Assembly: GCA_947496215.1 (NCBI GenBank)
Contig: CANMCF010000004.1
Location: forward strand, 62,001 to 126,000
Origin: an uncultured Bizionia sp.
GTDB taxonomy: Bacteria > Bacteroidota > Bacteroidia > Flavobacteriales > Flavobacteriaceae
Direction: 5' to 3'
DNA length: 64,000 bases
The position numbers were made by a program, and so were the translations under genes. This document shows positions 37,118 to 46,916 of the stretch, in pieces; the first letter of the stretch is position 1, and every line of letters starts with the position of its first letter. The notes under the pieces are model-generated. The model did no database searches, was not told where the DNA came from, and saw only the letters and a list, made by a program, of their open reading frames with translations.

Positions 37118-38764
37118 TTAGTTTTCTGGTTCTGTGTAAAAGATTTCAAATTCTGCTCGTTGTCCTTCTGGCATTGCAGGTTTGCTTCCGTGCAATACGG
37201 TACTTTTGACCGATAGGACACTAGTTGTTGGAAATAGATTCAATGTTGAGTCATCTTCATCATTGACCATTCCTTCAATTTTGGAGTTTTGTACCAGATT
37301 TACATTTGTCGCTACATAAAGACCAAGTTTTACATTCAAAGAATCCCTTAAAAGCATATTGTTGATATGTTCGGTCAATCTGAATTTGTACTTTATACCT
37401 TTTCCTTCGCTATTTCTCTCCAGTATTTCCGCATAGGTGATTTTGGATTTCGTAGGTTCGGAAGTATTGGTGCTGCTGTCCAAGAAATAATCTATTATGG
37501 GTAAATTGTTTTTTAAGTCATACAGCAATACCCTATCTGGCTCGTTGTCTGTGACATTGTCTTGATCTACGTATACAATCAAGTTGGCTTCATTGATCAA
37601 CCATTTACCTTCCTTGTCTTTAAAGTATGTAAAGGCATTTACAGGTACTCCATCATCATCTAATACGTTACCGTTGAACAATTCAAGTGTGGCCATGGAT
37701 CCATCACCTCCCTTTAGATATAATCTGTCATCTCCCTCAGTTGTGTTTGGAGGAACAGGTAGGGTGAAATCATTATTTATCGTATTTACTCTAATGCCGT
37801 TGAATGTCAACCTGTATGCTGTAGGATTCCTTGTGTCTTCTTCTCCAGCCTCTATCTCTTCGTTGTTGGTGTAATCCAAAAGAATGTTTGCTGCAGTATT
37901 GGCGAAGTTGAGAACTTGCATATTGCCATCTGTACCATTTGCTTCAACTTTGAAGATTAAACCTCTGAAGAATTCGGTAAAGTTGTTTGAGTTGCTCAAA
38001 ACGGGATTGTCTTGATTCTCTATTATCAAACTTTCCCAAAAATTTGCAGGTACAAAGGTAGGGTTGTTGAGATCTATTCTCAATGAAGGTACAATACGTT
38101 CGGTAATCTCTGTGTCTTCATCATCATCTGGGACGATATTCCCATCTTCGTCCAATCTAATTTCCTTGATGTCAGGTACGAAATCGTCATTTTGATATAG
38201 CAATTGTCCTTCTTGTGCATTAAAAAGATCTTCTTGGCTGGAATAATAGGCTTGAGGTGATTCAAAATCTGTAGAAGGATCCAAATCTCTCAATAGATAA
38301 TTGCTTTTGTATATGGATAGTTTGAACGATGCTTCCGGGTTTCCGAAAATGGAATCAAATTTATATGTACTGTTTCCATCTGCGTCCTTTTCATCCAAAG
38401 TAGTAAAGTATGGAATTGTCAATATAACGGACTCCAATACTGGATCTTCACCGAAATCTTGGGAGAAATTAGAAGGCACAACCTGTGCTACTACTCCAGC
38501 TGTGGATATTCCATAGATTGAATTCGGGTCTGGGTAAACGCCAAATAGGTTGCTGGGTAGGGCATTGGTTTGCACCCCTGTAGTATTGTCTGTAGCCTTT
38601 TGAGAATAGGAGACCACTGGAAATTTCTTGCTACTAGTCTCAAAGTTTTTAATCCCTTGAATGTTACTGTCAATATTGGAGAAGTCTTTATCACAGGCTA
38701 TTGTCGCGAATGAGACAAATGTTATTAAAACCAATGATTTTATGGTATTCGTTATCTTTTTCAT
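37118..38764 (-). CDS. DUF4270 lipoprotein
   Basis: The 548-residue protein has a lipoprotein signal (SFATIAC, lipobox Cys24) and matches DUF4270 in outline: YSQKATDNTTGVQTNALPSNLFGVY at the start and VLHGSKPAMPEGQRAEFEIFYTEPEN at the end. It is an outer membrane-associated protein of Bacteroidota with unknown role, usually beside a glycogen synthase-like gene and glmS, as here. Confidence 0.85.
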   Translation of the reverse strand: MKKITNTIKSLVLITFVSFATIACDKDFSNIDSNIQGIKNFETSSKKFPVVSYSQKATDNTTGVQTNALPSNLFGVYPDPNSIYGISTAGVVAQVVPSNFSQDFGEDPVLESVILTIPYFTTLDEKDADGNSTYKFDSIFGNPEASFKLSIYKSNYLLRDLDPSTDFESPQAYYSSQEDLFNAQEGQLLYQNDDFVPDIKEIRLDEDGNIVPDDDEDTEITERIVPSLRIDLNNPTFVPANFWESLIIENQDNPVLSNSNNFTEFFRGLIFKVEANGTDGNMQVLNFANTAANILLDYTNNEEIEAGEEDTRNPTAYRLTFNGIRVNTINNDFTLPVPPNTTEGDDRLYLKGGDGSMATLELFNGNVLDDDGVPVNAFTYFKDKEGKWLINEANLIVYVDQDNVTDNEPDRVLLYDLKNNLPIIDYFLDSSTNTSEPTKSKITYAEILERNSEGKGIKYKFRLTEHINNMLLRDSLNVKLGLYVATNVNLVQNSKIEGMVNDEDDSTLNLFPTTSVLSVKSTVLHGSKPAMPEGQRAEFEIFYTEPEN

Positions 38765-38788
38765 AAATGTATTTTGAGTGCTGTTTCT

Positions 38789-39595
38789 CTATAAAACGCT
38801 TGTATTGTAGAATTCAGTATAAGCTTCAGCAAATTCATCCTTTTCCTTGAAATCCAAAACAGGTTTTTCTGAATCCTTCAAATAAGTTTCCAATTCTGAT
38901 GGAATCACCTCTGAACCAATGATCAATGCGTCGGAATGATCTATGGCAACTTTCATCAAGTTGGAATAAGAAGGTTTCTCCAAAACCTTGATGGCTCCCG
39001 CATCGATGTTGTCAAAAGCTATTTTGTTGACCATATCCTTGTTTAGGGTACTATCGAAACTCTGATTGTAAACCGAAGTGACTATTTTGCTTTCGTTGAA
39101 CAAAGGTTCGTTTTTATAAAACTGTTTTAGATATAATGGCAATAATGCAGCCAACCATCCATGTATGTGTATGATGTCAGGAGACCAATTTAGTTTTTTG
39201 ACGGTTTCGATAACTCCTTTTGCAAAGAAAATAGCACGCTCATCGTTGTCTGGAAACAAATTTCCGTCTTCATCCGTCAAAGTTGCTTTTCTCTTGAAGT
39301 ATTCGTCATTATCTATAAAGTATACCTGAATTCGTTCTTTGGGAATGGAGGCCACTTTAATAATTAGAGGCATATCCAAATCATTAATAACGAGATTTAT
39401 CCCCGATAGACGAATAACTTCATGTAACTGGTGTCTTCGTTCATTGATATTACCATATCTCGGCATAAAAATCCTTATTTGTCCACCTTGTTGGTTTACC
39501 ATTCTAGGAGTCTCAAACGACATTGAAGAAATCTCTGTCTCTGGTAAATAGGGAACCACTTCAGACGATACATATAATATCTTTTTATCTTTCAT
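38789..39595 (-). CDS. Glycogen/starch synthase-like protein, N-terminal half only
   Basis: The 268-residue protein corresponds to the N-terminal Rossmann domain of GT5 glycogen synthases (KILYVSSEVVPY, FMPRYGNINERR, DIIHIHGWLAALLPLYLK), but the C-terminal GT-B domain is not encoded. The KxGGL ADP-glucose motif after the first strand is replaced by PETEISSMS. It is therefore unlikely to be an active glycogen synthase; the short form is conserved in flavobacteria next to panC and DUF4270. The divergent promoter region with panC is 188 bases. Confidence 0.8.
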   Translation of the reverse strand: MKDKKILYVSSEVVPYLPETEISSMSFETPRMVNQQGGQIRIFMPRYGNINERRHQLHEVIRLSGINLVINDLDMPLIIKVASIPKERIQVYFIDNDEYFKRKATLTDEDGNLFPDNDERAIFFAKGVIETVKKLNWSPDIIHIHGWLAALLPLYLKQFYKNEPLFNESKIVTSVYNQSFDSTLNKDMVNKIAFDNIDAGAIKVLEKPSYSNLMKVAIDHSDALIIGSEVIPSELETYLKDSEKPVLDFKEKDEFAEAYTEFYNTSVL

Positions 39596-39783
39596 ACGAA
39601 ATTTTAGTTATTAATGGTAGCATACAAAAATCATTCCTAATTTAGGGGAAGGAATCTTGAATACAATCATATATATTTAGTTAAGCTTTAGAAAATTCTA
39701 AATAAAAAACACGCAAAAGTACAAAAATTTATGCAGATTGCTACTAATATATTAAGTTTGCAGACGTTAATTTTATATTAAAA

Positions 39784-40632
39784 ATGAAGGTCTTTTCAGA
39801 TAAAACAAAAATTAAAAACTATGTTAACGGCAAGAAGGACAAGGGGTTTGCTTTTGGTTTTGTTCCTACGATGGGGGCTTTGCACAAAGGACATTTGTCT
39901 TTGGTTGAGGAAGCACTTTCAAATAACGATTACGTCGTTGTGAGTGTTTTTGTCAACCCCACTCAATTTGACAATGAAGAAGATCTTGAAAAATATCCGA
40001 GAGCCTTGGATCGGGATGTGGCACTTTTAGAAACGATTTCCAGTGCCATTTTGGTATACGCTCCAAGTGTGGAAGATATTTACGATGGGAATACAAAAGC
40101 TGAACACTTTAGTTTCGATGGACTGGAATTTGAAATGGAAGGCAAATTTCGTCAAGGACATTTTGATGGAGTTGGAACCATTGTGAAACGTTTGTTCGAA
40201 ATTGTCACTCCAAACAATGCTTACTTCGGAGAGAAGGATTTTCAGCAATTGGCCATTGTAAAGAAGTTGGTTCAAAAACACGAAATTCCAGTAGACGTCA
40301 TAGGATGTAAAATACACAGGGAAGATAGTGGTTTGGCAATGAGTTCGCGTAACGAACGTTTGAAACCTGAATATAAGAAAGCAGCTCCATTCATTTATAA
40401 AACATTAAAGGCTGCCAAAGTAAAGTTTGGCACAAAAAGTGCAAAAGAAGTTACGGATTGGGTTGAAAGACAATTTGCGAAACATGATTTGTTGAAGTTG
40501 GAATACTTTACGATTGCAGATGTCGAAACCTTGAAACCAGTAAAACGAAAATCTAAAACAAAAAACTATCGTGCCTTTGTTGCAGCTTATGCAGATGATA
40601 TAAGATTAATAGACAATATAGCACTAAATTAA
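39784..40632 (+). CDS. panC: Pantoate-beta-alanine ligase
   Basis: PanC joins pantoate and beta-alanine with ATP to give pantothenate (coenzyme A pathway). The 282-residue protein has the nucleotidyl transferase signature [14 protein letters not shown] (His34, His37), [19 protein letters not shown] and the KMSKS-like [18 protein letters not shown] box at 39753-39760 fits a -7 element. panD follows after 13 bases. Confidence 0.96.
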   Translation: MKVFSDKTKIKNYVNGKKDKGFAFGFVPTMGALHKGHLSLVEEALSNNDYVVVSVFVNPTQFDNEEDLEKYPRALDRDVALLETISSAILVYAPSVEDIYDGNTKAEHFSFDGLEFEMEGKFRQGHFDGVGTIVKRLFEIVTPNNAYFGEKDFQQLAIVKKLVQKHEIPVDVIGCKIHREDSGLAMSSRNERLKPEYKKAAPFIYKTLKAAKVKFGTKSAKEVTDWVERQFAKHDLLKLEYFTIADVETLKPVKRKSKTKNYRAFVAAYADDIRLIDNIALN

Positions 40633-40633
40633 T

Positions 40634-40641
40634 TATCTTTG
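40634..40641 (+). promoter_or_regulatory. -7 box directly before panD
   Basis: TATCTTTG ends four bases before the panD ATG at 40646. If used, it would give a leaderless or near-leaderless panD message separate from panC. Confidence 0.4.
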
Positions 40642-40645
40642 CCCC

Positions 40646-40996
40646 ATGCAAATACAAGTAGTAAAATCCAAGATTCATAGAGTTAAAGTCACAGGTGCCG
40701 ACCTGAATTACATTGGTAGTATCACCATAGATGAAGACTTGATGGATGCCGCAAACATCATACAAGGAGAGAAGGTTCAAATTGTAAATAACAATAACGG
40801 TGCCCGTTTGGAAACCTATGCCATTCCTGGGCCTAGGAACTCAGGAGAAATTACATTGAATGGAGCTGCTGCAAGGTTGGTTTCACCCGGAGATGTGTTG
40901 ATTTTAATCACCTATGCATTTATGGACATAGAAGATGCGAAGGTATTTAAACCCTCATTGGTCTTTCCGGACGAAGCAACAAATTTGTTAAGATAG
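40646..40996 (+). CDS. panD: Aspartate 1-decarboxylase proenzyme
   Basis: PanD makes beta-alanine from aspartate. The 116-residue chain has the self-processing site Gly24-Ser25 in NYIGSITID, which gives the pyruvoyl group, and the Tyr/Asn residues of the small barrel ([15 protein letters not shown]). It is next to panC, so the two steps that meet in pantothenate are encoded together. Confidence 0.96.
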   Translation: MQIQVVKSKIHRVKVTGADLNYIGSITIDEDLMDAANIIQGEKVQIVNNNNGARLETYAIPGPRNSGEITLNGAAARLVSPGDVLILITYAFMDIEDAKVFKPSLVFPDEATNLLR

Positions 40997-41953
40997 ATGC
41001 AATCCAAAGCTCTCATAAAGATATTAAAAATAACACTCCCAATATTCTTGGGAGTGTTTTTGATTTGGTATTCCTTGTCTAAAATTTCTATCGAGGATTT
41101 GATAGGACATTTTAAATCTGCAAATTACCTTTATATAGTTCTAGGAGTGTTTTTTGGCTTGTTGAGTCATCTATCCAGAGCATATCGCTGGTTGTTCATG
41201 TTGGAGCCTTTGGGTTACAAGGTAAGGTTGGGCAACAGCATCATGGCTGTTTTTGCGACCTATTTGATAAATTATACCATTCCCCGAGCAGGAGAGGTGG
41301 CAAGAGCTTCTATTTTAACGAACTATGAAGGTGTTCCGTTTGACAAGGGATTTGGAACAATAGTCGCTGAACGAATAGCGGATTTATTGGTAATGTTAAT
41401 GATCATAGCAATTACACTGTTTCTTCAGTTCGACTTTATCTACGAATTCTTTGCCGAAAGATTTGACCCGTTGAAGATAATACTGGTTCTTTCATTTGTT
41501 GTTGCTGCCAGTTTGTTTTTTGTTTTTTACATAAAGAAAAGTACTTCGGGTTTTGGATTGAAGATTAAAAAATTTGTAAACGGATTGATAGAAGGGGCTT
41601 TGAGCATACTTAAAATGAAGAGAAAATGGGCATTTATATGTCACACTTTGTTTATTTGGGGTATGTACGTGCTTATGTTTTATGTTACTAGTTTTGCTAT
41701 AACAGATTTGCAACCAATTCCTTTTGGCGCTATTTTAATAGGCTTTATTGCTGCCAGTTTCAGTATTGCTGCCACCAATGGAGGGGTTGGGTCTTACCCC
41801 GTTGCTGTTTTTGGTGCTTTTTCTATTTTTGCGATAGCAAAAGAACCTAGTCTAGCTTTTGGATGGATAATGTGGTCCTCTCAAACATTGTTGATTATTG
41901 TGCTAGGAGGATTGTCACTCTTATATCTTCCAATTTACAATAGAAGGAAATAA
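40997..41953 (+). CDS. Flippase-like membrane protein (LPG synthase TM family)
   Basis: The 318-residue protein has about eight membrane helices and the family-typical LSHLSRAYRWLFMLEPLGYKVR and YLINYTIPRAGEVARASILTNYEGVPF in outline, then GTIVAERIADLL and ATNGGVGSYPVAVFG. This is the UPF0104/lysylphosphatidylglycerol synthase transmembrane region, without a synthase domain. Its start codon directly follows the panD stop. Lipid flipping is inferred from the family. Confidence 0.88.
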   Translation: MQSKALIKILKITLPIFLGVFLIWYSLSKISIEDLIGHFKSANYLYIVLGVFFGLLSHLSRAYRWLFMLEPLGYKVRLGNSIMAVFATYLINYTIPRAGEVARASILTNYEGVPFDKGFGTIVAERIADLLVMLMIIAITLFLQFDFIYEFFAERFDPLKIILVLSFVVAASLFFVFYIKKSTSGFGLKIKKFVNGLIEGALSILKMKRKWAFICHTLFIWGMYVLMFYVTSFAITDLQPIPFGAILIGFIAASFSIAATNGGVGSYPVAVFGAFSIFAIAKEPSLAFGWIMWSSQTLLIIVLGGLSLLYLPIYNRRK

Positions 41954-41989
41954 TTTGTACATTGCATTTCAAATTAAATTTAACCTACA

Positions 41990-43135
41990 ATGCAAAGATT
42001 ATTCTTTTTTTTCGTTTTTATTTTTTCATTTCAACAAATTGGTGGCCAAACCATTTACAAGGAGTTTGAATCTTCTATTTTAGGAGAAACCAGGCAATTG
42101 AAGATACAAGTGCCTCGAGGTTATGACAACACGGACAAGAGCTACCCCATCGTTGTGGTTTTTGACGGTGATTATTTGTTTGAGATTGTTGCGGGTAATG
42201 TCGATTATTATTCCTATTGGGATGATATTCCAGAAGCCATCGTTGTTGGGGTCAACCAATTGGAAACAAGAGATGGTGATACTTATTATTCTGAACAAAA
42301 TTCATTGCCGATAGAAAGTGGTGCAGATTTCTTCGAGTTTGTAGGCATGGAATTAATCCCATACATAGAAAAAATATACCGTACAGAGAAGTTTAAGGTG
42401 GCCGTAGGCCATGGTTTGACAGCTAACTTCATCAATTACTTTCTATTAAAGGAAGTACCATTGTTCCAATCCTATATTTCGTTGAGTCCAGATTTGGCAC
42501 CAGACATGTCTGCTTTTTTAACAGAAAGATTGTCAAACATAGAAACAAAGGTGTTTTATTATTTGGCAACGTCTAGCAATGATGTCAAAAAATTAAAGGC
42601 GAAGACAAAAGCCCTGAATACATCAATATCTTCCATAGATAACAAAAGTTTGATGAAAAGCTTTGATGATTTTGAAGGGCCATCGCATTACTCATTGCCG
42701 GCATATGCCATCCCAAAAGCGTTGGAAAGCATATTTTTCGTATTCCAACCCATTTCGAAGAAGGAATACAAGGAAACCATTCTTAAATTGGATACTTCTC
42801 CAGTTGACTATTTAATTGAAAAGTATGCAATGATCGAAGATTTGTTTGGAATAGAGAAAACGATTCTAATAAACGATTTCAAAGCAGTTGCAGCTGCAAT
42901 CAGAAAGACTGAAAAGTTTGAATACTATGAATCCTTGGGGAAATTGGCAAGAAAGGAACACCCAGACACTCTACTTGGTCATTATTACTTGGGACGTTTC
43001 TATGAGGAAACAGGAAAACCTAAGAAAGCCATGAAAACATATCAATCAGCCTATATCTTAGAAGAAATTGGAGGCATTACAAAAGATCATGTGTTGGAAT
43101 TGTCTGAACAAATCAAAGTTGATTTTGGCTTTTAA
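41990..43135 (+). CDS. Esterase-like alpha/beta hydrolase, copy 1
   Basis: The 381-residue exported protein (signal peptide ending QQIGGQ) is of the putative esterase (esterase D/Fes-like) type, with YPIVVVFDGDYLFEIVAG and a C-terminal helical tail resembling one or two TPR units (LLGHYYLGRFYEETGKPKKAM). The nucleophile elbow reads VGHGLTAN, so position 142 is Gly where active enzymes have Ser. A near-identical copy lies in inverted orientation at 45374-46519. It is probably catalytically inactive, or uses another residue; function unknown. Confidence 0.8.
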   Translation: MQRLFFFFVFIFSFQQIGGQTIYKEFESSILGETRQLKIQVPRGYDNTDKSYPIVVVFDGDYLFEIVAGNVDYYSYWDDIPEAIVVGVNQLETRDGDTYYSEQNSLPIESGADFFEFVGMELIPYIEKIYRTEKFKVAVGHGLTANFINYFLLKEVPLFQSYISLSPDLAPDMSAFLTERLSNIETKVFYYLATSSNDVKKLKAKTKALNTSISSIDNKSLMKSFDDFEGPSHYSLPAYAIPKALESIFFVFQPISKKEYKETILKLDTSPVDYLIEKYAMIEDLFGIEKTILINDFKAVAAAIRKTEKFEYYESLGKLARKEHPDTLLGHYYLGRFYEETGKPKKAMKTYQSAYILEEIGGITKDHVLELSEQIKVDFGF

Positions 43136-43174
43136 TTTGTAACTAAAATAAATGAACTTATTGAAAGAACAAGT

Positions 43175-44533
43175 ATGGCAAAAGTAAAAACAACTTTTTT
43201 TTGTCAAGGTTGCGGTACGCAATACTCAAAATGGCAAGGACAATGCACGGCTTGTAAAGAATGGAATACCATTGTTGAAGAGTTGGTGCAAAAGACGGAT
43301 AAAAATGATTGGCAGACATCTCCCAATACAAGCAAGAGGGCTTCCAAACCATTGCAGTTGAAGGATATCGATTCAGCCAAAGAGGCTAGATTGGATACCT
43401 TGGACGCGGAATTCAACCGTGTCTTGGGGGGCGGCATCGTGCCAGGATCGTTAACGCTTTTGGGAGGTGAACCAGGTATAGGGAAAAGTACATTGTTACT
43501 TCAAATTTCCTTGAAACTACCCTATAAGACATTGTATGTCTCTGGGGAGGAAAGTCAGAAACAAATAAAAATGCGAGCAGAACGCATCAATCCCGATAAT
43601 GATAGTTGTTATATTCTTACAGAGACCAAGACTCAAAACATTTTCAAGCAAATAGAGACCTTGGAGCCAGACATAGTCATCATAGATTCCATTCAGACAT
43701 TGCACAGTGATTACATAGAGTCGTCCAGTGGAAGCATTTCACAAATAAAGGAATGTACGAGTGAACTTATAAAGTTTGCAAAAGAAACGGCGACACCGGT
43801 AATCTTGATAGGGCACATTACCAAAGATGGACATATTGCAGGACCAAAGATATTGGAGCATATGGTGGATACCGTATTGCAATTCGAAGGAGATCGCAAT
43901 CATGTTTTTAGAATTCTCAGAGCGCAGAAAAACCGCTTTGGTTCCACAAGCGAACTAGGGATCTATGAAATGCAAGGCTCTGGATTGCGAGAAGTGAGCA
44001 ACCCAAGTGAGATATTGGTGTCCAAAAAGGAAGAAGAATTGTCGGGGAATGCCATTGCAGCTACCATAGAGGGGATTCGTTCATTGATGATAGAGGTACA
44101 GGCTTTGGTTAGTACTGCTGTCTATGGAACACCGCAACGAAGCGCGACAGGATTTAATGCCAAACGTTTGAATATGTTGTTGGCGGTTTTGGAAAAACGT
44201 GCAGGATTTAGGTTAGGAGCGAAAGATGTGTTTTTAAACATTACCGGAGGCATCTCTGTGGATGATCCAGCGATAGATTTGGCAGTAGTTGCAGCTATCT
44301 TGTCATCCAATGAAGATGTTGCATTGCAGCGAGACTTTTGTTTTGCGGCAGAAGTAGGTTTGTCTGGAGAGATTCGTCCGGTGCAACGTGTGGAACAACG
44401 TATTTTGGAGGCGGAAAAATTAGGGTTCTCCACCATCTTTGTTTCAAAATACAATACCATTTCTCTAAAAGATACAGCAATTAAAATTCAACTGCTTTCC
44501 AAGGTAGAGGATTTGATTGGATTCATAGTATAG
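43175..44533 (+). CDS. radA: DNA repair protein RadA/Sms
   Basis: RadA is a RecA-like, DnaB-type helicase that promotes branch migration. The 452-residue protein has the C4 zinc finger (Cys10, Cys13, Cys24, Cys27), Walker A GGEPGIGKST (97-106), the KNRFG motif in AQKNRFGSTSE and a C-terminal Lon-protease-like domain. It is complete. It lies between the two inverted esterase-like genes. Confidence 0.96.
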   Translation: MAKVKTTFFCQGCGTQYSKWQGQCTACKEWNTIVEELVQKTDKNDWQTSPNTSKRASKPLQLKDIDSAKEARLDTLDAEFNRVLGGGIVPGSLTLLGGEPGIGKSTLLLQISLKLPYKTLYVSGEESQKQIKMRAERINPDNDSCYILTETKTQNIFKQIETLEPDIVIIDSIQTLHSDYIESSSGSISQIKECTSELIKFAKETATPVILIGHITKDGHIAGPKILEHMVDTVLQFEGDRNHVFRILRAQKNRFGSTSELGIYEMQGSGLREVSNPSEILVSKKEEELSGNAIAATIEGIRSLMIEVQALVSTAVYGTPQRSATGFNAKRLNMLLAVLEKRAGFRLGAKDVFLNITGGISVDDPAIDLAVVAAILSSNEDVALQRDFCFAAEVGLSGEIRPVQRVEQRILEAEKLGFSTIFVSKYNTISLKDTAIKIQLLSKVEDLIGFIV

Positions 44534-44566
44534 AAAGTCGTATTGTGGGAGATAAGAAAGTCTGCA

Positions 44567-44977
44567 CTAAGAATCTTCTTCTTGATCTAACTTTGATTGT
44601 ACCCACATAACGGCTTCGCTTAAATTGTCAAAATCTGCCAACATGCCATTTAAAAAGCTGTTCTCTACTTTAATCACGGATTTTTGCATCTCGGAGTATG
44701 TGACGGCTGCAAATGCTTTGATCGTAGGAAAGACTTCTTTTATTTTAAGGTAATTGACAGGTGTCAATGAGTATGAGTTTACCCTATTTGAAATGTAACC
44801 AAAAGGAATTTCTTTAAAGTGGCGTGTTACCAATTCTGAGATTTCAAGGGCTTCTTCGATGCCAAAGTTTACTCCTTCATTTAGTTCGGTAATTAAAAAA
44901 TTGGAATAGAAGTCAACCTTCCCAAAGGGGAAACTGTAGGTTTTCTTTACTTCAAAGTTGTTTATTATATGGGACAT
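44567..44977 (-). CDS. Hypothetical STAS/SpoIIAA-like protein
   Basis: I start this at the ATG at 44975-44977 (MSHIINNFEVKK). The longer reading from 45037 runs into the tRNA-Pro gene; its extra residues MRSQVQILSSR are the well-known translation of a tRNA 3' end and are spurious. The 136-residue product has an alternating strand-helix pattern (YSFPFGKVDFYSNFLITELNEGVNF..ALEISELV) that resembles small SpoIIAA/STAS-type proteins of flavobacteria. No function is known. Confidence 0.65.
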   Translation of the reverse strand: MSHIINNFEVKKTYSFPFGKVDFYSNFLITELNEGVNFGIEEALEISELVTRHFKEIPFGYISNRVNSYSLTPVNYLKIKEVFPTIKAFAAVTYSEMQKSVIKVENSFLNGMLADFDNLSEAVMWVQSKLDQEEDS

Positions 44978-45000
44978 AATAAAATAATTTTGATATTTAA

Positions 45001-45079
<79 letters not shown>

Positions 45080-45373
45080 AATGTAATGATGAAACTAAGA
45101 AAAAGACAGCTGTTTCTTGTAACTTTTTCAAACTAGCTCAACTCCATAGTTTGTCATCAAAATAATTTTGTTTGATTTTTAGGGGTTGGGGTTTTCGAGG
45201 CTAAGTTAATAAATGAGAATAGAAATAAGCAATAGACGACTTGAAAAAACTATGCAAGCACGCTATTTAATTTGAATATGGACAAGCATACCGTGTTTTA
45301 GTAATAATGGGTTTTTAATGTTTTTTTGCAATCCTCTACCAGTTATACTTTTTTCTTCAATGAGGTTTTAAGG

Positions 45374-46519
45374 TTAAAAGCCAAAATCAACTTTGATTTG
45401 TTCAGACAATTCCAACACATGATCTTTTGTAATGCCTCCAATTTCTTCTAAGGTATAGGCTGATTGATATGTTTTCATGGCTTTCTTAGGTTTTCCTGTT
45501 TCCTCATAGAAACGTCCCAAGTAATAATGACCCAGTAGAGTGTCTGGGTGTTCCTTTCTTGCCAATTTTCCCAAGGGTTCATAGTATTCAAACTTTTCAG
45601 TCTTTCTGATTGCCGTGGCAATGGCCTTGAAATCGTTTATTAGAATCGTTTTCTCTATTCCAAACAAATCTTCGATCATTGCATACTTTTCAATTAAATA
45701 GTCAACTGGGGAAGTATCCAATTTAAGAATGGTTTCCTTGTATTCCTTCTTCGAAATGGGTTGGAATACGAAAAATATGCTTTCCAACGCTTTTGGGATT
45801 GCATGTGCCGGCAATGAGTAATGCGATGGGCCATCAAAACTATCAAAGCTTTTTAATAGATTTTTATTGTCGATCGCCGACAATGATGTATTCAATGCTT
45901 CAGTCTCTGTTTTTATTTTCTTGATATCATTGCTAGACGTTGCCAAATAATAAAATGCTTTTGTATTGATAGTAGATAACCTTTCTGATAAATATGCAGG
46001 TATGTCTGGTGCCAAATCTGGACTCAACGAAATATAGGATTGGAACAATGGCACTTCCTTTAATAGAAAGTAATTGATGAAGTTAGCTGTCAAACCATGG
46101 CCTACGGCCACCTTGAACTTCTCTGTTCGGTATACTTTTTCTATGTATGGGATTAATTCCATGCCTACAAACTCGAAGAAATCTGCACCACTTTTTATCG
46201 GCAATGAATTTTGTTCAGAATAATGGATGTCACCATCTCTTGAATTTACTTGATTGATACCTATGACGATGGCTTCTGGAATATCCTCCCAATAAGAACG
46301 GTAATCGACATTGCTTGCTACAATCTCAAACAAATAATCACCGTCAAAAACCACAATGATTGGGTAACGTTTATCTGTATTGTCATAGTCTCTGGGAATC
46401 TGTATTTTCAACTGTCGTTTCTCTCCTAGAATCGAAGATTCGAACTCCTTGCTGATCGTTTGCGCATTATTTTGTTGAAATGAAAAAATAAAAACGAAAA
46501 AAAAGAATAATCTTTGCAT
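45374..46519 (-). CDS. Esterase-like alpha/beta hydrolase, copy 2 (inverted)
   Basis: This is the same length (381 aa) as the protein at 41990-43135, with most residues identical; the differences gather in the central third and near residues 17-25. The N-terminal DNA and the C-terminal 100 codons are nearly unchanged. It has the same signal peptide type, the same Gly in place of the nucleophile Ser (VGHGLTAN) and the same TPR-like tail. The two genes form inverted copies of about 1.15 kb around radA, a small gene and tRNA-Pro. Confidence 0.8.
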   Translation of the reverse strand: MQRLFFFFVFIFSFQQNNAQTISKEFESSILGEKRQLKIQIPRDYDNTDKRYPIIVVFDGDYLFEIVASNVDYRSYWEDIPEAIVIGINQVNSRDGDIHYSEQNSLPIKSGADFFEFVGMELIPYIEKVYRTEKFKVAVGHGLTANFINYFLLKEVPLFQSYISLSPDLAPDIPAYLSERLSTINTKAFYYLATSSNDIKKIKTETEALNTSLSAIDNKNLLKSFDSFDGPSHYSLPAHAIPKALESIFFVFQPISKKEYKETILKLDTSPVDYLIEKYAMIEDLFGIEKTILINDFKAIATAIRKTEKFEYYEPLGKLARKEHPDTLLGHYYLGRFYEETGKPKKAMKTYQSAYTLEEIGGITKDHVLELSEQIKVDFGF

Positions 46520-46721
46520 AGTGAGGGGGTTTTTAAACTAATGCCACAATGTACAAATTATTTTTTTATGGTCTGATTCCTATGGTGTTATATAGTGTTT
46601 TTGTGCTTCTTTGTAGATGGAATATGCAAATCCAAAATGAACTAGGGGTTGCTAACATTGAAAGGTGTGCACTGAATTGGTTTAAAATCTTTGTTATAAC
46701 AAGAAATTCTTGGTGAGTATG

Positions 46722-46916
46722 GGTAATGTAGTAAACTGGTGCTTTTGAAAAAAAATAAAATTCAGATATTGATTATCAGTAATTTAAGTAAACAATGAGT
46801 CTCTTAATTGAGGCTCATTGTAGTTCTTTGAAATAATGAAAGTTTATTAGAACCTATTAAATAAGGGATTTGTATTCCTACGTGTAGTAAATTGGTGCTT
46901 GATTATATTTACAGTT
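46722..46916 (+). mobile_element. IS1-type left end and leader, copy 1
   Basis: This segment starts GGTAATGTAGTAAACTGGTG, matching the GGTRATG start of IS1 ends. GTAGTAAATTGGTGCTT recurs 155 bases further, just before the transposase start. Between them is a hairpin (46794-46819, AATGAGTCTC..GAGGCTCATT). A clear homologue is at 50800-50994. Confidence 0.7.
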
